Shown piece after piece: positions 18,106 through 25,850 of a stretch of DNA of 64,000 bases (positions within the stretch are counted from its first letter, which is position 1; each line of letters begins with the position of its first letter). The stretch covers positions 40,928-104,927 of the forward strand of contig JBJHBT010000012.1 of NCBI GenBank assembly GCA_050485645.1, in the 5' to 3' direction. The stretch comes from JBJHBP01 sp050485645. Lineage in GTDB: Bacteria; Pseudomonadota; Gammaproteobacteria; Steroidobacterales; Rariloculaceae. The notes beneath the pieces were generated by a model. That model was given only the letters and a program-made list of their open reading frames with translations, had not been told where the DNA came from and made no database searches. The position numbers and the translations under genes were made by a program.

Positions 18106-18420
18106 ATGGCGTACAACCGCAACCATGCCCGTGCATTGTGTAATGCCAATGAACTGGCGCTCTTCGAGGCCAGTCTCGCTGACAGCATCGAGGCGCATTC
18201 GGCCGCCGCACTCAGGGACAAAATCAAGCGGGCGCGAACATTGCGCGACAAGTACCGTGATCTGTACAAGCGTCAGCGTCTGGCCACGCGTGATCGCACC
18301 GGAACGAAAAAAGGTGTGCGGTCCGACAGCAACGCGCGCACCGACAGCAAGGCCAGACTTTTCGACGAAGTCCTCAAGCGCTTCCAGACGCGGGCCGACG
18401 CGCTGGCGAAGCGGCAGTAG
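18106..18420 (+). CDS. Small conserved hypothetical protein
   Basis: The 104-residue product is basic and helical with many Arg, Lys and Ala residues (LRDKIKRARTLRDKYRDLYKRQRLATRDRTGTKKG). ATG 18106 has a GGAG-like site before it. I recall similar small proteins in xanthomonad-like genomes but know no function. It could bind nucleic acid, judging only from charge. It stands 68 bases before the WaaA-like gene and may share its transcript. Confidence 0.7.
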   Translation: MAYNRNHARALCNANELALFEASLADSIEAHSAAALRDKIKRARTLRDKYRDLYKRQRLATRDRTGTKKGVRSDSNARTDSKARLFDEVLKRFQTRADALAKRQ

Positions 18421-18487
18421 TTCCCGTATCGACGGGGGCGGCACCACCAGCCGCGTGACGTCGGCCGGGCCGCTGAGGCAGCGGGGT

Positions 18488-19825
18488 ATGAGGTTCGTCG
18501 TTGATCTGATCTGGCTGCTGTTCGGGCTGCTGGCTTCGCCTTGGCTGCTGTACAGGGCGGTCGTGACTGGCGGGTGGCGGCGTCTGCCGGCGAGGCTGGG
18601 ATCGGAGGTTTCCAGCCCCGCGCCTGCCGGTATCTGGCTGCACGGTGCGTCCGTGGGTGAGGTGACGCTGCTCAGGCCGCTGGTGGCACGCTTGGAGCGT
18701 GAGCTGCCGCATCTGCCGCTGACCATTTCGGCGGTGACCTCCACCGGCGCCGCCGCCGCCCACAAGCTCTGGCCGCAACACCACGTCGTGCTGCTGCCGC
18801 TCGATCTGTCGTTTATCGTGCGCCGCGTGATGGGTCGCATGGCGCCGCGCATGATCGTGATCGTCGAGGCGGATTTCTGGCCCAACTTTCTGCTGGCCGC
18901 CGACGCACGCCGCATACCGGTTGTGGTGGTGAATGCGCGCGTATCGGAGCGATCGGCGCGCCGGCTGCTGCGCACGCGCGTCGTTCCCGGCGTTCTGCGT
19001 CGCACGGCCATGATCGCGGCGCAGAACGAGACGTTCCGGCAGCGGTTCGTGTCGCTTGGCATCCCGGTGCGGCAGACCCTGGTGACCGGCAACATGAAGT
19101 ACGATCAGGTTGCCACTTCCGCCGAACCCGGGCGCGACGGACTGCGAATGTCGCTGGGCTACGCGCGCGACGAACTGATCCTGATCGGTGGCAGTCTGCA
19201 TGCCGGCGAGGACGAAGTCGTGCTGGAAGCCTTTCGGAATCTGCGTCGCGTGCAGCCGGTCAGACTGATTCTGGTGCCGCGATATCCCGTGGAGGCCGCC
19301 GCGATCGCGGCGCGTATCGCGGCGACCGGTGACAGCGTCACGCTCAGAAGCCAGCCCGGCGGCGCGGCGCCGCCGGATGTCCTGGTGGTGGACACGCTGG
19401 GTGAGCTGGCCGGCCTGTATGCGCTGGCGGACATCGCGTTTGTCGGCGGCAGTCTGTATTTCCGCGGCGGCAACAAGGGCGGACACAACCTGATGGAACC
19501 GGCGGTTGCCGGCCTGCCGGTGCTGTTCGGGCCCCACCACTACAGTTTTCGCGATACCGTGGCGGATCTGCTCGCGGCCGGAGGCGGCATGCAGGTGCAT
19601 GACAGCGTGGAACTGACGCAGGCGCTGGTCGCGCTGGGTACCGATCCGGAGCGGCGCAGGGCAGTCGGAGCGGCGGCCCGTCGGGTTGTGACTGACGGTC
19701 AGGGCGCCACGCAGCGCAACTTCGAGCTGCTTCGCGAACTGCTGGTGGAGCCGGGCGATGGCTTGCGACCGCAGGGCTTTGACATCACAATGCTTCGCAC
19801 GACACCCGGCACGGATACAGGATGA
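18488..19825 (+). CDS. WaaA-like Kdo-type glycosyltransferase (paralog 1)
   Basis: The 445-residue protein follows the WaaA/KdtA plan: an N-terminal membrane anchor, WLHGASVGEVTLL with the catalytic-base Glu, EADFWPNFLL, TGNMKYDQ and a C-terminal FVGGSLYFRGGNKGGHNLMEPA CMP-Kdo site. WaaA moves Kdo from CMP-Kdo to lipid IVA at the inner membrane. Motifs differ from the standard ones kept by the second WaaA of this operon (EADFWPN against ETEFWPN). It may use a different acceptor or sugar. Its stop overlaps the kdsA start. Confidence 0.88.
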   Translation: MRFVVDLIWLLFGLLASPWLLYRAVVTGGWRRLPARLGSEVSSPAPAGIWLHGASVGEVTLLRPLVARLERELPHLPLTISAVTSTGAAAAHKLWPQHHVVLLPLDLSFIVRRVMGRMAPRMIVIVEADFWPNFLLAADARRIPVVVVNARVSERSARRLLRTRVVPGVLRRTAMIAAQNETFRQRFVSLGIPVRQTLVTGNMKYDQVATSAEPGRDGLRMSLGYARDELILIGGSLHAGEDEVVLEAFRNLRRVQPVRLILVPRYPVEAAAIAARIAATGDSVTLRSQPGGAAPPDVLVVDTLGELAGLYALADIAFVGGSLYFRGGNKGGHNLMEPAVAGLPVLFGPHHYSFRDTVADLLAAGGGMQVHDSVELTQALVALGTDPERRRAVGAAARRVVTDGQGATQRNFELLRELLVEPGDGLRPQGFDITMLRTTPGTDTG

Positions 19826-20658
19826 CCAAGAAACACGTACAGGTTGGCGATATCGACTGCGGTTCGGATCAGCTTTTCCTGATTTCCGGGCCCTGCGTGA
19901 TCGAAGCCGAGTCGATGATGATGAACACGGCGGAGCGGCTCAAGAAGATCGCCGAATCGCTGGGTGTTCCGCTGGTGTTCAAGTCGTCCTTTTCCAAGGA
20001 CAACCGCAGCTCGCTGGACTACTACCAGGGGCCGGGCCTCGACGAAGGGCTGAAAATCCTGGAGAAGGTCAAACGCGAGTTCGACCTGCCGGTACTCACC
20101 GACATCCACTATCCGAACCAGGCCGCGCCCGCGGCTGACGTGGTCGACATACTGCAGATTCCCGCCTATCTGTGCATGCAGACCGAACTTGTGGTCGCCG
20201 CAGCGAAGACCGGCAAGGTGGTGAATATCAAGCATGGCCAGTTCATCGCACCGGACAACATGGCCAAACCGGTGAAGAAGATCGAGGCGGTGGGCAATGA
20301 GCAGATCATCGTCACCGAACGCGGCTATACCTTTGGTTACAACGATCTGATCGTGGATCCGCGTGCCTTTCTGCTGTTGAACCAGATCGGTTATCCGGTG
20401 GTGTTCGACATCACGCATACCATTCGCAAGTACGGCATCCCCAGCAAGGATCCGCGTGGCGGCACTCGTGAGTTTCTGGCGGTACTGGCGCGCGCCGGTG
20501 TCGCGGCCGGCATCGACGGCATCTTCATCGAAGCGCATCCCAACCCGCCGGAAGCACTTTGCGACGCCGCGAGTCAGTACTACCTCGATCAGCTGGCCGA
20601 ATTCGTCAAGCCGCTGCTCGAAATACACAATCTGGTCCGATCTCAGCAGAAGATCTGA
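19822..20658 (+). CDS. kdsA: KdsA, 3-deoxy-8-phosphooctulonate synthase
   Basis: The 278-residue enzyme joins PEP and arabinose 5-phosphate to give Kdo 8-phosphate. GPCVIEAES with Cys25 marks the metal-dependent class. DNRSS, TERGYTFGYNDLIVD and IEAHPNPP are clear family blocks. Two positions differ from most KdsA sequences I know: Gln69 in YYQGPG (usually Arg) and His138 in NIKHGQF (usually Lys). They might shift substrate choice. The gene overlaps the WaaA-like gene by four bases and is followed by the transaldolase-CBS gene. Confidence 0.93.
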   Translation: MTKKHVQVGDIDCGSDQLFLISGPCVIEAESMMMNTAERLKKIAESLGVPLVFKSSFSKDNRSSLDYYQGPGLDEGLKILEKVKREFDLPVLTDIHYPNQAAPAADVVDILQIPAYLCMQTELVVAAAKTGKVVNIKHGQFIAPDNMAKPVKKIEAVGNEQIIVTERGYTFGYNDLIVDPRAFLLLNQIGYPVVFDITHTIRKYGIPSKDPRGGTREFLAVLARAGVAAGIDGIFIEAHPNPPEALCDAASQYYLDQLAEFVKPLLEIHNLVRSQQKI

Positions 20659-20684
20659 ATCCGGCTCAACCTGAAGGTTATTCC

Positions 20685-21722
20685 ATGGAACTGTATCTGG
20701 ACTCCGTCGATTTCAAGGAGATCGAAACCGCGTTCGAATTCGGCTTTCTGAAAGGGCTGACAACCACGCCGACATTCATGCATCGTCACGGCATCACGGA
20801 TGTCGACGGTGCCATCGTGAAGCTGTCCGGCATGGTGCCTGAGCTACAGGTTGAGGCGCTTGGCGATACGCCCGACGAGATTCTTCGTGAAGCCGAACGT
20901 ATTCTGGCGCTTCCCGGCCTCCAGCAGGCACCGGTATTCAAGGTGCCGATTTCCAACGCCGGTGTGAAAGCCTGTGATCGGCTGACGAGGAAGGGTTATC
21001 GGGTCAACGTGCACCTGATCTATACGTTGAACCAGGCCTACATGGCGATGGCGGCGGGCGCTGCGTTCGTGTGTCCGCTGGCGGGGCGCCTCCAGGACCA
21101 GGGCCATGACGCGATCAAGCTGTTTGAGCAATGCGTCGATGTGATCGTTACCCATGGCTATGATGCCAAGGTCATGTTCTCGTCCGTGCGTCATGCCGAG
21201 CATGTGCGTCAGGCGCTGTTGTGCGGCGTGCATGTGTGCACCGTGCCTTTCGGCGTCATCAATAATCTATGCGAGAACTCGTTGACGACCGTGGGTACCG
21301 CCCAGTTCCGCGAGCACACGCAGCTGATGACGCTCAAGGTCCGCGACCTGATGGGCAGCGTCAATCCGGTATGTGAAGCGTCCGAGACGCTGAGCTCGGC
21401 GATGGTGAAAATGACGGAATCCAGGCTCGGTATCGTCAATCTCGTCGACGGCGAAGGCCGCATGGCGGGTGTGTTCACCGATGGCGATCTGCGCCGCAAA
21501 CTGCAGGAAGGCGGACGCCGGATTCTCGACAAGACGCTTGCGGAGATCGGCTTCTCGCCGAGCCCGGTCAGCATACCGAAAGACAGCCTGCTCAACGAAG
21601 CGGTGAAACTGTTCAAGGAGTTCAAGGTCGACAGCATCGTGGTTCTGGACGGCGAACGTCCGGCCGGCGTGCTCGACATCCAGGACCTGGTGAAGCTGGG
21701 CCTGCTCGGCCCGCAGCGCTGA
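20685..21722 (+). CDS. Transaldolase/F6P-aldolase-like protein fused to a CBS pair
   Basis: Residues 1-210 or so form a small transaldolase/fructose-6-phosphate aldolase domain: MELYLDSVD with its Asp, the Schiff-base Lys in FKVPIS, and a VNVHLIYTLNQAYMA strand. The usual TTNPS reads TTTPT. Residues 220-345 are two CBS motifs, with GVFTDGDLRRKL closely resembling the CBS tail of KdsD (arabinose-5-phosphate isomerase). No SIS isomerase domain is present. Between kdsA and a kdsC-like gene it sits where kdsD would. A role in supplying the KdsA substrate is inference. Confidence 0.85.
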   Translation: MELYLDSVDFKEIETAFEFGFLKGLTTTPTFMHRHGITDVDGAIVKLSGMVPELQVEALGDTPDEILREAERILALPGLQQAPVFKVPISNAGVKACDRLTRKGYRVNVHLIYTLNQAYMAMAAGAAFVCPLAGRLQDQGHDAIKLFEQCVDVIVTHGYDAKVMFSSVRHAEHVRQALLCGVHVCTVPFGVINNLCENSLTTVGTAQFREHTQLMTLKVRDLMGSVNPVCEASETLSSAMVKMTESRLGIVNLVDGEGRMAGVFTDGDLRRKLQEGGRRILDKTLAEIGFSPSPVSIPKDSLLNEAVKLFKEFKVDSIVVLDGERPAGVLDIQDLVKLGLLGPQR

Positions 21723-21726
21723 TCTC

Positions 21727-22410
21727 ATGTTTGAGCCGGCAGAGCTGCAGGCTCGCTACACGGCATCCGGCGCTTCGTTCCTGACGCCCGCCACGACGCT
21801 GGCGGCGCGGGTCGCGTCGCTGCGCGGCATCGTGTTCGACTGGGACGGCGTATTCAATGCCGGCGTCAAGGGCGAACACATGCCCAGTCCGTTCAGCGAG
21901 CCCGATTCCATGGGAACCAACCTGTTGCGGTACGGGCTGTGGCTGCGCGAACAGCGGCTGCCCGTCGCGGCAATCGTGTCCGGCGCGGCCAACCCCGACG
22001 CGGTGGCGTTCGCCAGACGCGAGCATTTTCAGGCGGTGTATCCCGGCGTGCGTAACAAGGCGGACGCGGTGGCGGCCCTGTGCGCCGTCCATGGCGTGGA
22101 CGCGTCACAGCTGGCGGTGGTGTTCGATGATGTCAATGATCTGCCGATGGCCGCCGAATGTGGCATGCGCTTTCTGGTGCGTCGCGCTAGCAGTCCACTG
22201 CTTGCGGAGTTCGCGGCGCGCGAGGGACTGTGCGACTACGTTACAGCCTGCGAGGGGGGGCGCCATGCAGTGCGTGAAGTCACGGAACTGCTGCTTGGTC
22301 TCACCGGCCGGTTCGAGCAGGTGATCCGCTCCCGGATAGCCTCCGATGATGCCTATGTGCGCTACTTCAATGCGCGCCAGGCACTTGAAACCCGGCTTGA
22401 AAGCCACTGA
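21727..22410 (+). CDS. KdsC-like HAD phosphatase
   Basis: The 227-residue protein is a HAD hydrolase of the KdsC type. It has FDWDGV (nucleophile Asp and acid Asp), the AIVSGA Ser motif, a Lys in GVRNKADAV, and FDDVNDLPMA, then EGGRHAVREVTELLL, a KdsC hallmark. KdsC removes phosphate from Kdo 8-phosphate. An N-terminal extension of about 30 residues and a C-terminal tail differ from standard KdsC, so a related phospho-ulosonate may be the substrate. It starts four bases after the transaldolase-CBS gene. Confidence 0.85.
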   Translation: MFEPAELQARYTASGASFLTPATTLAARVASLRGIVFDWDGVFNAGVKGEHMPSPFSEPDSMGTNLLRYGLWLREQRLPVAAIVSGAANPDAVAFARREHFQAVYPGVRNKADAVAALCAVHGVDASQLAVVFDDVNDLPMAAECGMRFLVRRASSPLLAEFAAREGLCDYVTACEGGRHAVREVTELLLGLTGRFEQVIRSRIASDDAYVRYFNARQALETRLESH

Positions 22411-22431
22411 TCCGCGTTACGGACGAGACAT

Positions 22432-23721
22432 GTGACTGTCTGGGGTGTCGTCGCTTATCTGCTGCTGCCATACGCGATACTCAAGCTGTTGTGGCGCGGC
22501 TTTCGTTATCGTGCCTACTGGTATCGCTGGCCGGAGCGCTTCGGCTTCATCGACCCGCCTTCCGACGAACACGTGATCTGGATTCATGCGGTTTCGGTGG
22601 GCGAGGTGCGTTCCTGCGTGGTGCTCGTTGACGCATTCGCGGAGCGCTTTCCCGATCACCGCATTCTCATCACGACGATGACCCCGACCGGATCGGCGCA
22701 GGTCCGCGAACTGTTTGCCGATCGGGTCAGCCATGCCTATGTGCCATACGACGTGCCGTTTGCGGTGGAGCGTTTTCTGAATCGGGCCCGGCCCGCGTTC
22801 GCGGTGATAGCCGAGACGGAGTTCTGGCCCAATATATTCCGTGCCTGCAATCACCGCGACATTCCGCTGCTGCTGGTCAATGTGCGGATATCCCAGACCT
22901 CGCTGCGCGGCTACTCGCTGGTACCGCGCACGTTTCGCGCCATGCTGGGTCACGCCGACATGATCTGCGCTCAGACACGCACCGACGCTTATCGGCTGCG
23001 CACGCTCGGTGCACCGGAGGGTCGCATCCACATCACGGGTAATCTGAAGTTCGACGTGGAAACGCCGGCTCGCCTGCTGGAGGAATCAGCCGCCCTGCGC
23101 GCCTCATGGGGGCGCGATCGTCCGGTGTTCATCGCCGCGAGTACGCATCGCGGTGAGGAGAGAATTCTGCTCAGGGCCTTCGGCGAGTTGCGGCAGCACT
23201 ACCCGTCCATGCTGCTCGTGGTGGTGCCAAGGCACCCGGAGCGTTTCGAACCGGTGGCCAGACAGAGCGAACGGGCCGGATACCAGATCGCCCTGCGCAG
23301 TGAAACGCGCGGCAGTCTGCCAGAAGGCACCGACGTGCTGGTGGGCGACACCATGGGAGAGCTTCAGCGTCTGTATGCGGCATCCGATGTGGCATTCATC
23401 GGCGGCAGTCTGGTGCGCAAGGGTGGACAGAATCTGCTCGAGGCCTGTGCCGTTGGCGTGCCGGCGCTGTTCGGCCCGCATATGTTTCATTTCGAGGAGA
23501 TCAGCGTCATGGCGCTGGAACGTGGCGCCGGACGTCAGGTGCACGGGGTTGCGGATCTGGTCGAGGCGGTGTCGGACTACCTTCAGAATCCGCCGGCGCG
23601 TCAGGCGGCCGGTGCTGCCGGCCGCCGGCTGGTGGCCGACAACCGCGGCGCGCTGGACAAGACCATGAAGCTGATGACCGATACGCTCAAGGAACGCGGT
23701 CGCGTCAGTCGCGCCACTTGA
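22432..23721 (+). CDS. waaA: WaaA, Kdo transferase (paralog 2)
   Basis: The 429-residue protein starts at GTG 22432, with GGACGAG just before it. It has a membrane anchor, WIHAVSVGEVRS with the catalytic Glu, the standard ETEFWPN, ITGNLKFD, and FIGGSLVRKGGQNLLEA. These are typical of lipid IVA Kdo transferase, which builds the inner core of lipopolysaccharide. It closes the Kdo-type operon. Having two clearly different WaaA homologs at the two ends of one operon is unusual. Confidence 0.93.
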   Translation: MTVWGVVAYLLLPYAILKLLWRGFRYRAYWYRWPERFGFIDPPSDEHVIWIHAVSVGEVRSCVVLVDAFAERFPDHRILITTMTPTGSAQVRELFADRVSHAYVPYDVPFAVERFLNRARPAFAVIAETEFWPNIFRACNHRDIPLLLVNVRISQTSLRGYSLVPRTFRAMLGHADMICAQTRTDAYRLRTLGAPEGRIHITGNLKFDVETPARLLEESAALRASWGRDRPVFIAASTHRGEERILLRAFGELRQHYPSMLLVVVPRHPERFEPVARQSERAGYQIALRSETRGSLPEGTDVLVGDTMGELQRLYAASDVAFIGGSLVRKGGQNLLEACAVGVPALFGPHMFHFEEISVMALERGAGRQVHGVADLVEAVSDYLQNPPARQAAGAAGRRLVADNRGALDKTMKLMTDTLKERGRVSRAT

Positions 23722-23873
23722 TGCGGCAGCCGATGCTCGCGGTCTGGTCGGCGGCCGGCGACCTCCCCTGCAGAACCGCATCCGCGGCCGTCCTGCGATC
23801 CGGATCGGGGTGCCCGCGCGCGTAAATCCGCCGCTTGCGGACCTGTATGGCCTGTTCGCGTAGCATCGACGGT

Positions 23874-24677
23874 ATGAGGTTTGCCATCGCATCCCGCCCG
23901 TTCGCGTTTCTCGTCGCCCTGTCGGCGTGCGCTGCGCCGCCGACGGCGCTGGCGTACGGCGCCGACGGCCACAGGATTGCCGGCCTGGTGGCGGAGCGGA
24001 TGCTGTGTGCCGATGCGGCACAGGCCGTGGAGGACCTGGGCCGTGGCGAAGGGCTGGCGGAGCTGGGATTGTGGCCCGACCGCATCCGGTCGCAGGCACG
24101 CTGGTCGCATACCGGGCCGTGGCACTATATGAACATTCCCGACGACATCGCCATCGACGACTATGTGACGCCGCCGGAGCGCGACATTCTCTGGGCCATC
24201 GACGATGCCTCCGAGGCGCTGCGCAACACCCGTCTACCGCACAATGATCGCCGCGATGCGCTGCGGTTTCTCGTGCACTTCATCGTCGATCTGCATCAGC
24301 CGCTGCATGTGGGTCGTGCCGGGGATCGTGGCGGCAATCGCATCGATGTGCGGCTGGATCGGCGGATGCTGAACCTGCACCGCTTCTGGGATACCGAGGT
24401 CGTCACGCTGACCGGTCTGACACCGGCCCGGTACGCCGAACGCCTGCTGCCTGTGGTGGACGAGCACCGTGAATCGTGGTCCGCGGGAACGCCGCGGGAC
24501 TGGGCCGCCGAAAGCCAGGCGCTGCGCGGAGACGTCTATGCCTTCGATGGTCCCGGCACGAGGCTGTCCGACCACTATATCGCCGAGGCCATACGTGTCA
24601 CCGCAACCCGGCTGGCGCAGTCCGCCGTCCGCCTGGCGGCGACACTGAACGACATTTTCTGCGCCGCGCCTGATTGA
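23874..24677 (+). CDS. Exported S1/P1-type zinc nuclease
   Basis: From ATG 23874 the 267-residue protein has a signal peptide ending ALA before Tyr28. The mature part carries the three-zinc site of S1/P1 nucleases: GADGHRI, LWPDRIR, WHYMN, HFIVDLHQPLHVG and HRFWDTE. These enzymes cut single-stranded DNA and RNA outside the cytoplasm. The mature N-terminal residue, whose amino group binds zinc, is Tyr instead of the usual Trp. The gene stands between waaA and the convergent trxB. Confidence 0.9.
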   Translation: MRFAIASRPFAFLVALSACAAPPTALAYGADGHRIAGLVAERMLCADAAQAVEDLGRGEGLAELGLWPDRIRSQARWSHTGPWHYMNIPDDIAIDDYVTPPERDILWAIDDASEALRNTRLPHNDRRDALRFLVHFIVDLHQPLHVGRAGDRGGNRIDVRLDRRMLNLHRFWDTEVVTLTGLTPARYAERLLPVVDEHRESWSAGTPRDWAAESQALRGDVYAFDGPGTRLSDHYIAEAIRVTATRLAQSAVRLAATLNDIFCAAPD

Positions 24678-24742
24678 TCGGCACGCTGCCTCGACTCCGT
24701 CGAAGCCGGGCCAGGACCCGGCGTATCACGGCGATCGGCCGC

Positions 24743-25690
24743 TCACTTGCCCGACAGATAGCGTTCGGCATCCAGCGCCGCCATGCACCCGGATCCCGCC
24801 GACGTGACCGCCTGGCGGTAGATCGGATCCGCCGCGTCGCCGGCCGCGAACACGCCCTCGACGCTGGTGGCGGTGGCGAATGCGTTGCCGGTGCCGGCCG
24901 TGGTGAGGTAGCCACCGTCCATCGCCAGCTGGCCTTCGAATATCGCGGTATTCGGCGTATGGCCGATCGCAATGAACACGCCCTGGACGTCGATGTCCTG
25001 CGTCGCGCCATCGGCCGTCGATTTCAGTCGTGCGCCGGTGACACCGTTGTCATCGCCGAGCACCTCGTCCAGCGTGTGATTCCAGAGAATCTCGACGTTG
25101 CCGCCCATGGACTTGTCGATCAGGCGGTTGCCGAGGATCTTCTCGGCGCGAAACTCCTCACGTCGATGCACCACCGTGACTTTCGAGGCGATGTGTGAAA
25201 GGTACAGCGCTTCCTCAACCGCGGTGTTGCCGCCGCCGATGACGGCGACCGGCTGTCCCCTGAAGAAAAAGCCGTCGCAGGTGGCGCATGCGGAGACGCC
25301 GCGTCCCTTGTAGGCCTCCTCGCTGGGCAGACCCAGGTACTTCGCGGACGCGCCGGTTGCGATGATCAGCGAATCGCAGCTGTAACTGCCGGTGTCGCCC
25401 GTCAACACGAACGGACGTTCGCTGAGATTCACGGCATTGATGTGGTCGTAGACCAGCTGCGTGCCGAATCGCTCGGCATGGCGTTTCATGCGTTCCATCA
25501 GTTCCGGACCCTGCACGCCGGCATCGTCGCCGGGCCAGTTGTCCACGTCCGTGGTGGTGGTCATCTGACCGCCGACCTCTATGCCCGTGATCAGCACCGG
25601 ATTCAGCGCCGCGCGTGCGGCATACACTGCTGCGGTGTAGCCCGCCGGGCCGGATCCGAGAATGATCAGCCGATGGTGTTGCATGCTCAT
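24743..25690 (-). CDS. trxB: Thioredoxin reductase
   Basis: This 315-residue flavoprotein reduces thioredoxin with NADPH. It shows the FAD-binding GSGPAGYTAAVYAARA, the redox pair C135-A-T-C138, the NADPH-binding GGGNTAVEEALYLS and the C-terminal GDAADPIYRQ. The length is normal for TrxB. The ATG at 25690 is preceded by AAGGGAG at good distance. It is divergent from the patatin gene, with 160 bases between them that must hold both promoters. Confidence 0.97.
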   Translation of the reverse strand: MSMQHHRLIILGSGPAGYTAAVYAARAALNPVLITGIEVGGQMTTTTDVDNWPGDDAGVQGPELMERMKRHAERFGTQLVYDHINAVNLSERPFVLTGDTGSYSCDSLIIATGASAKYLGLPSEEAYKGRGVSACATCDGFFFRGQPVAVIGGGNTAVEEALYLSHIASKVTVVHRREEFRAEKILGNRLIDKSMGGNVEILWNHTLDEVLGDDNGVTGARLKSTADGATQDIDVQGVFIAIGHTPNTAIFEGQLAMDGGYLTTAGTGNAFATATSVEGVFAAGDAADPIYRQAVTSAGSGCMAALDAERYLSGK

Positions 25691-25850
25691 TTATACTCCC
25701 TTGTTGCCGGCGCAGGTGCGTATCGCCGGGCCGGCTATGTTAGTCGAGCGCGCCGGCCAAGTCAGGGCCAGCCAGTGACCGCACCGTGGCGGGCGGCTGC
25801 GGTGGGCCGGAATGGCGGGCGCGCCGCGGGATCGCGTATGGAGAGTCCGG

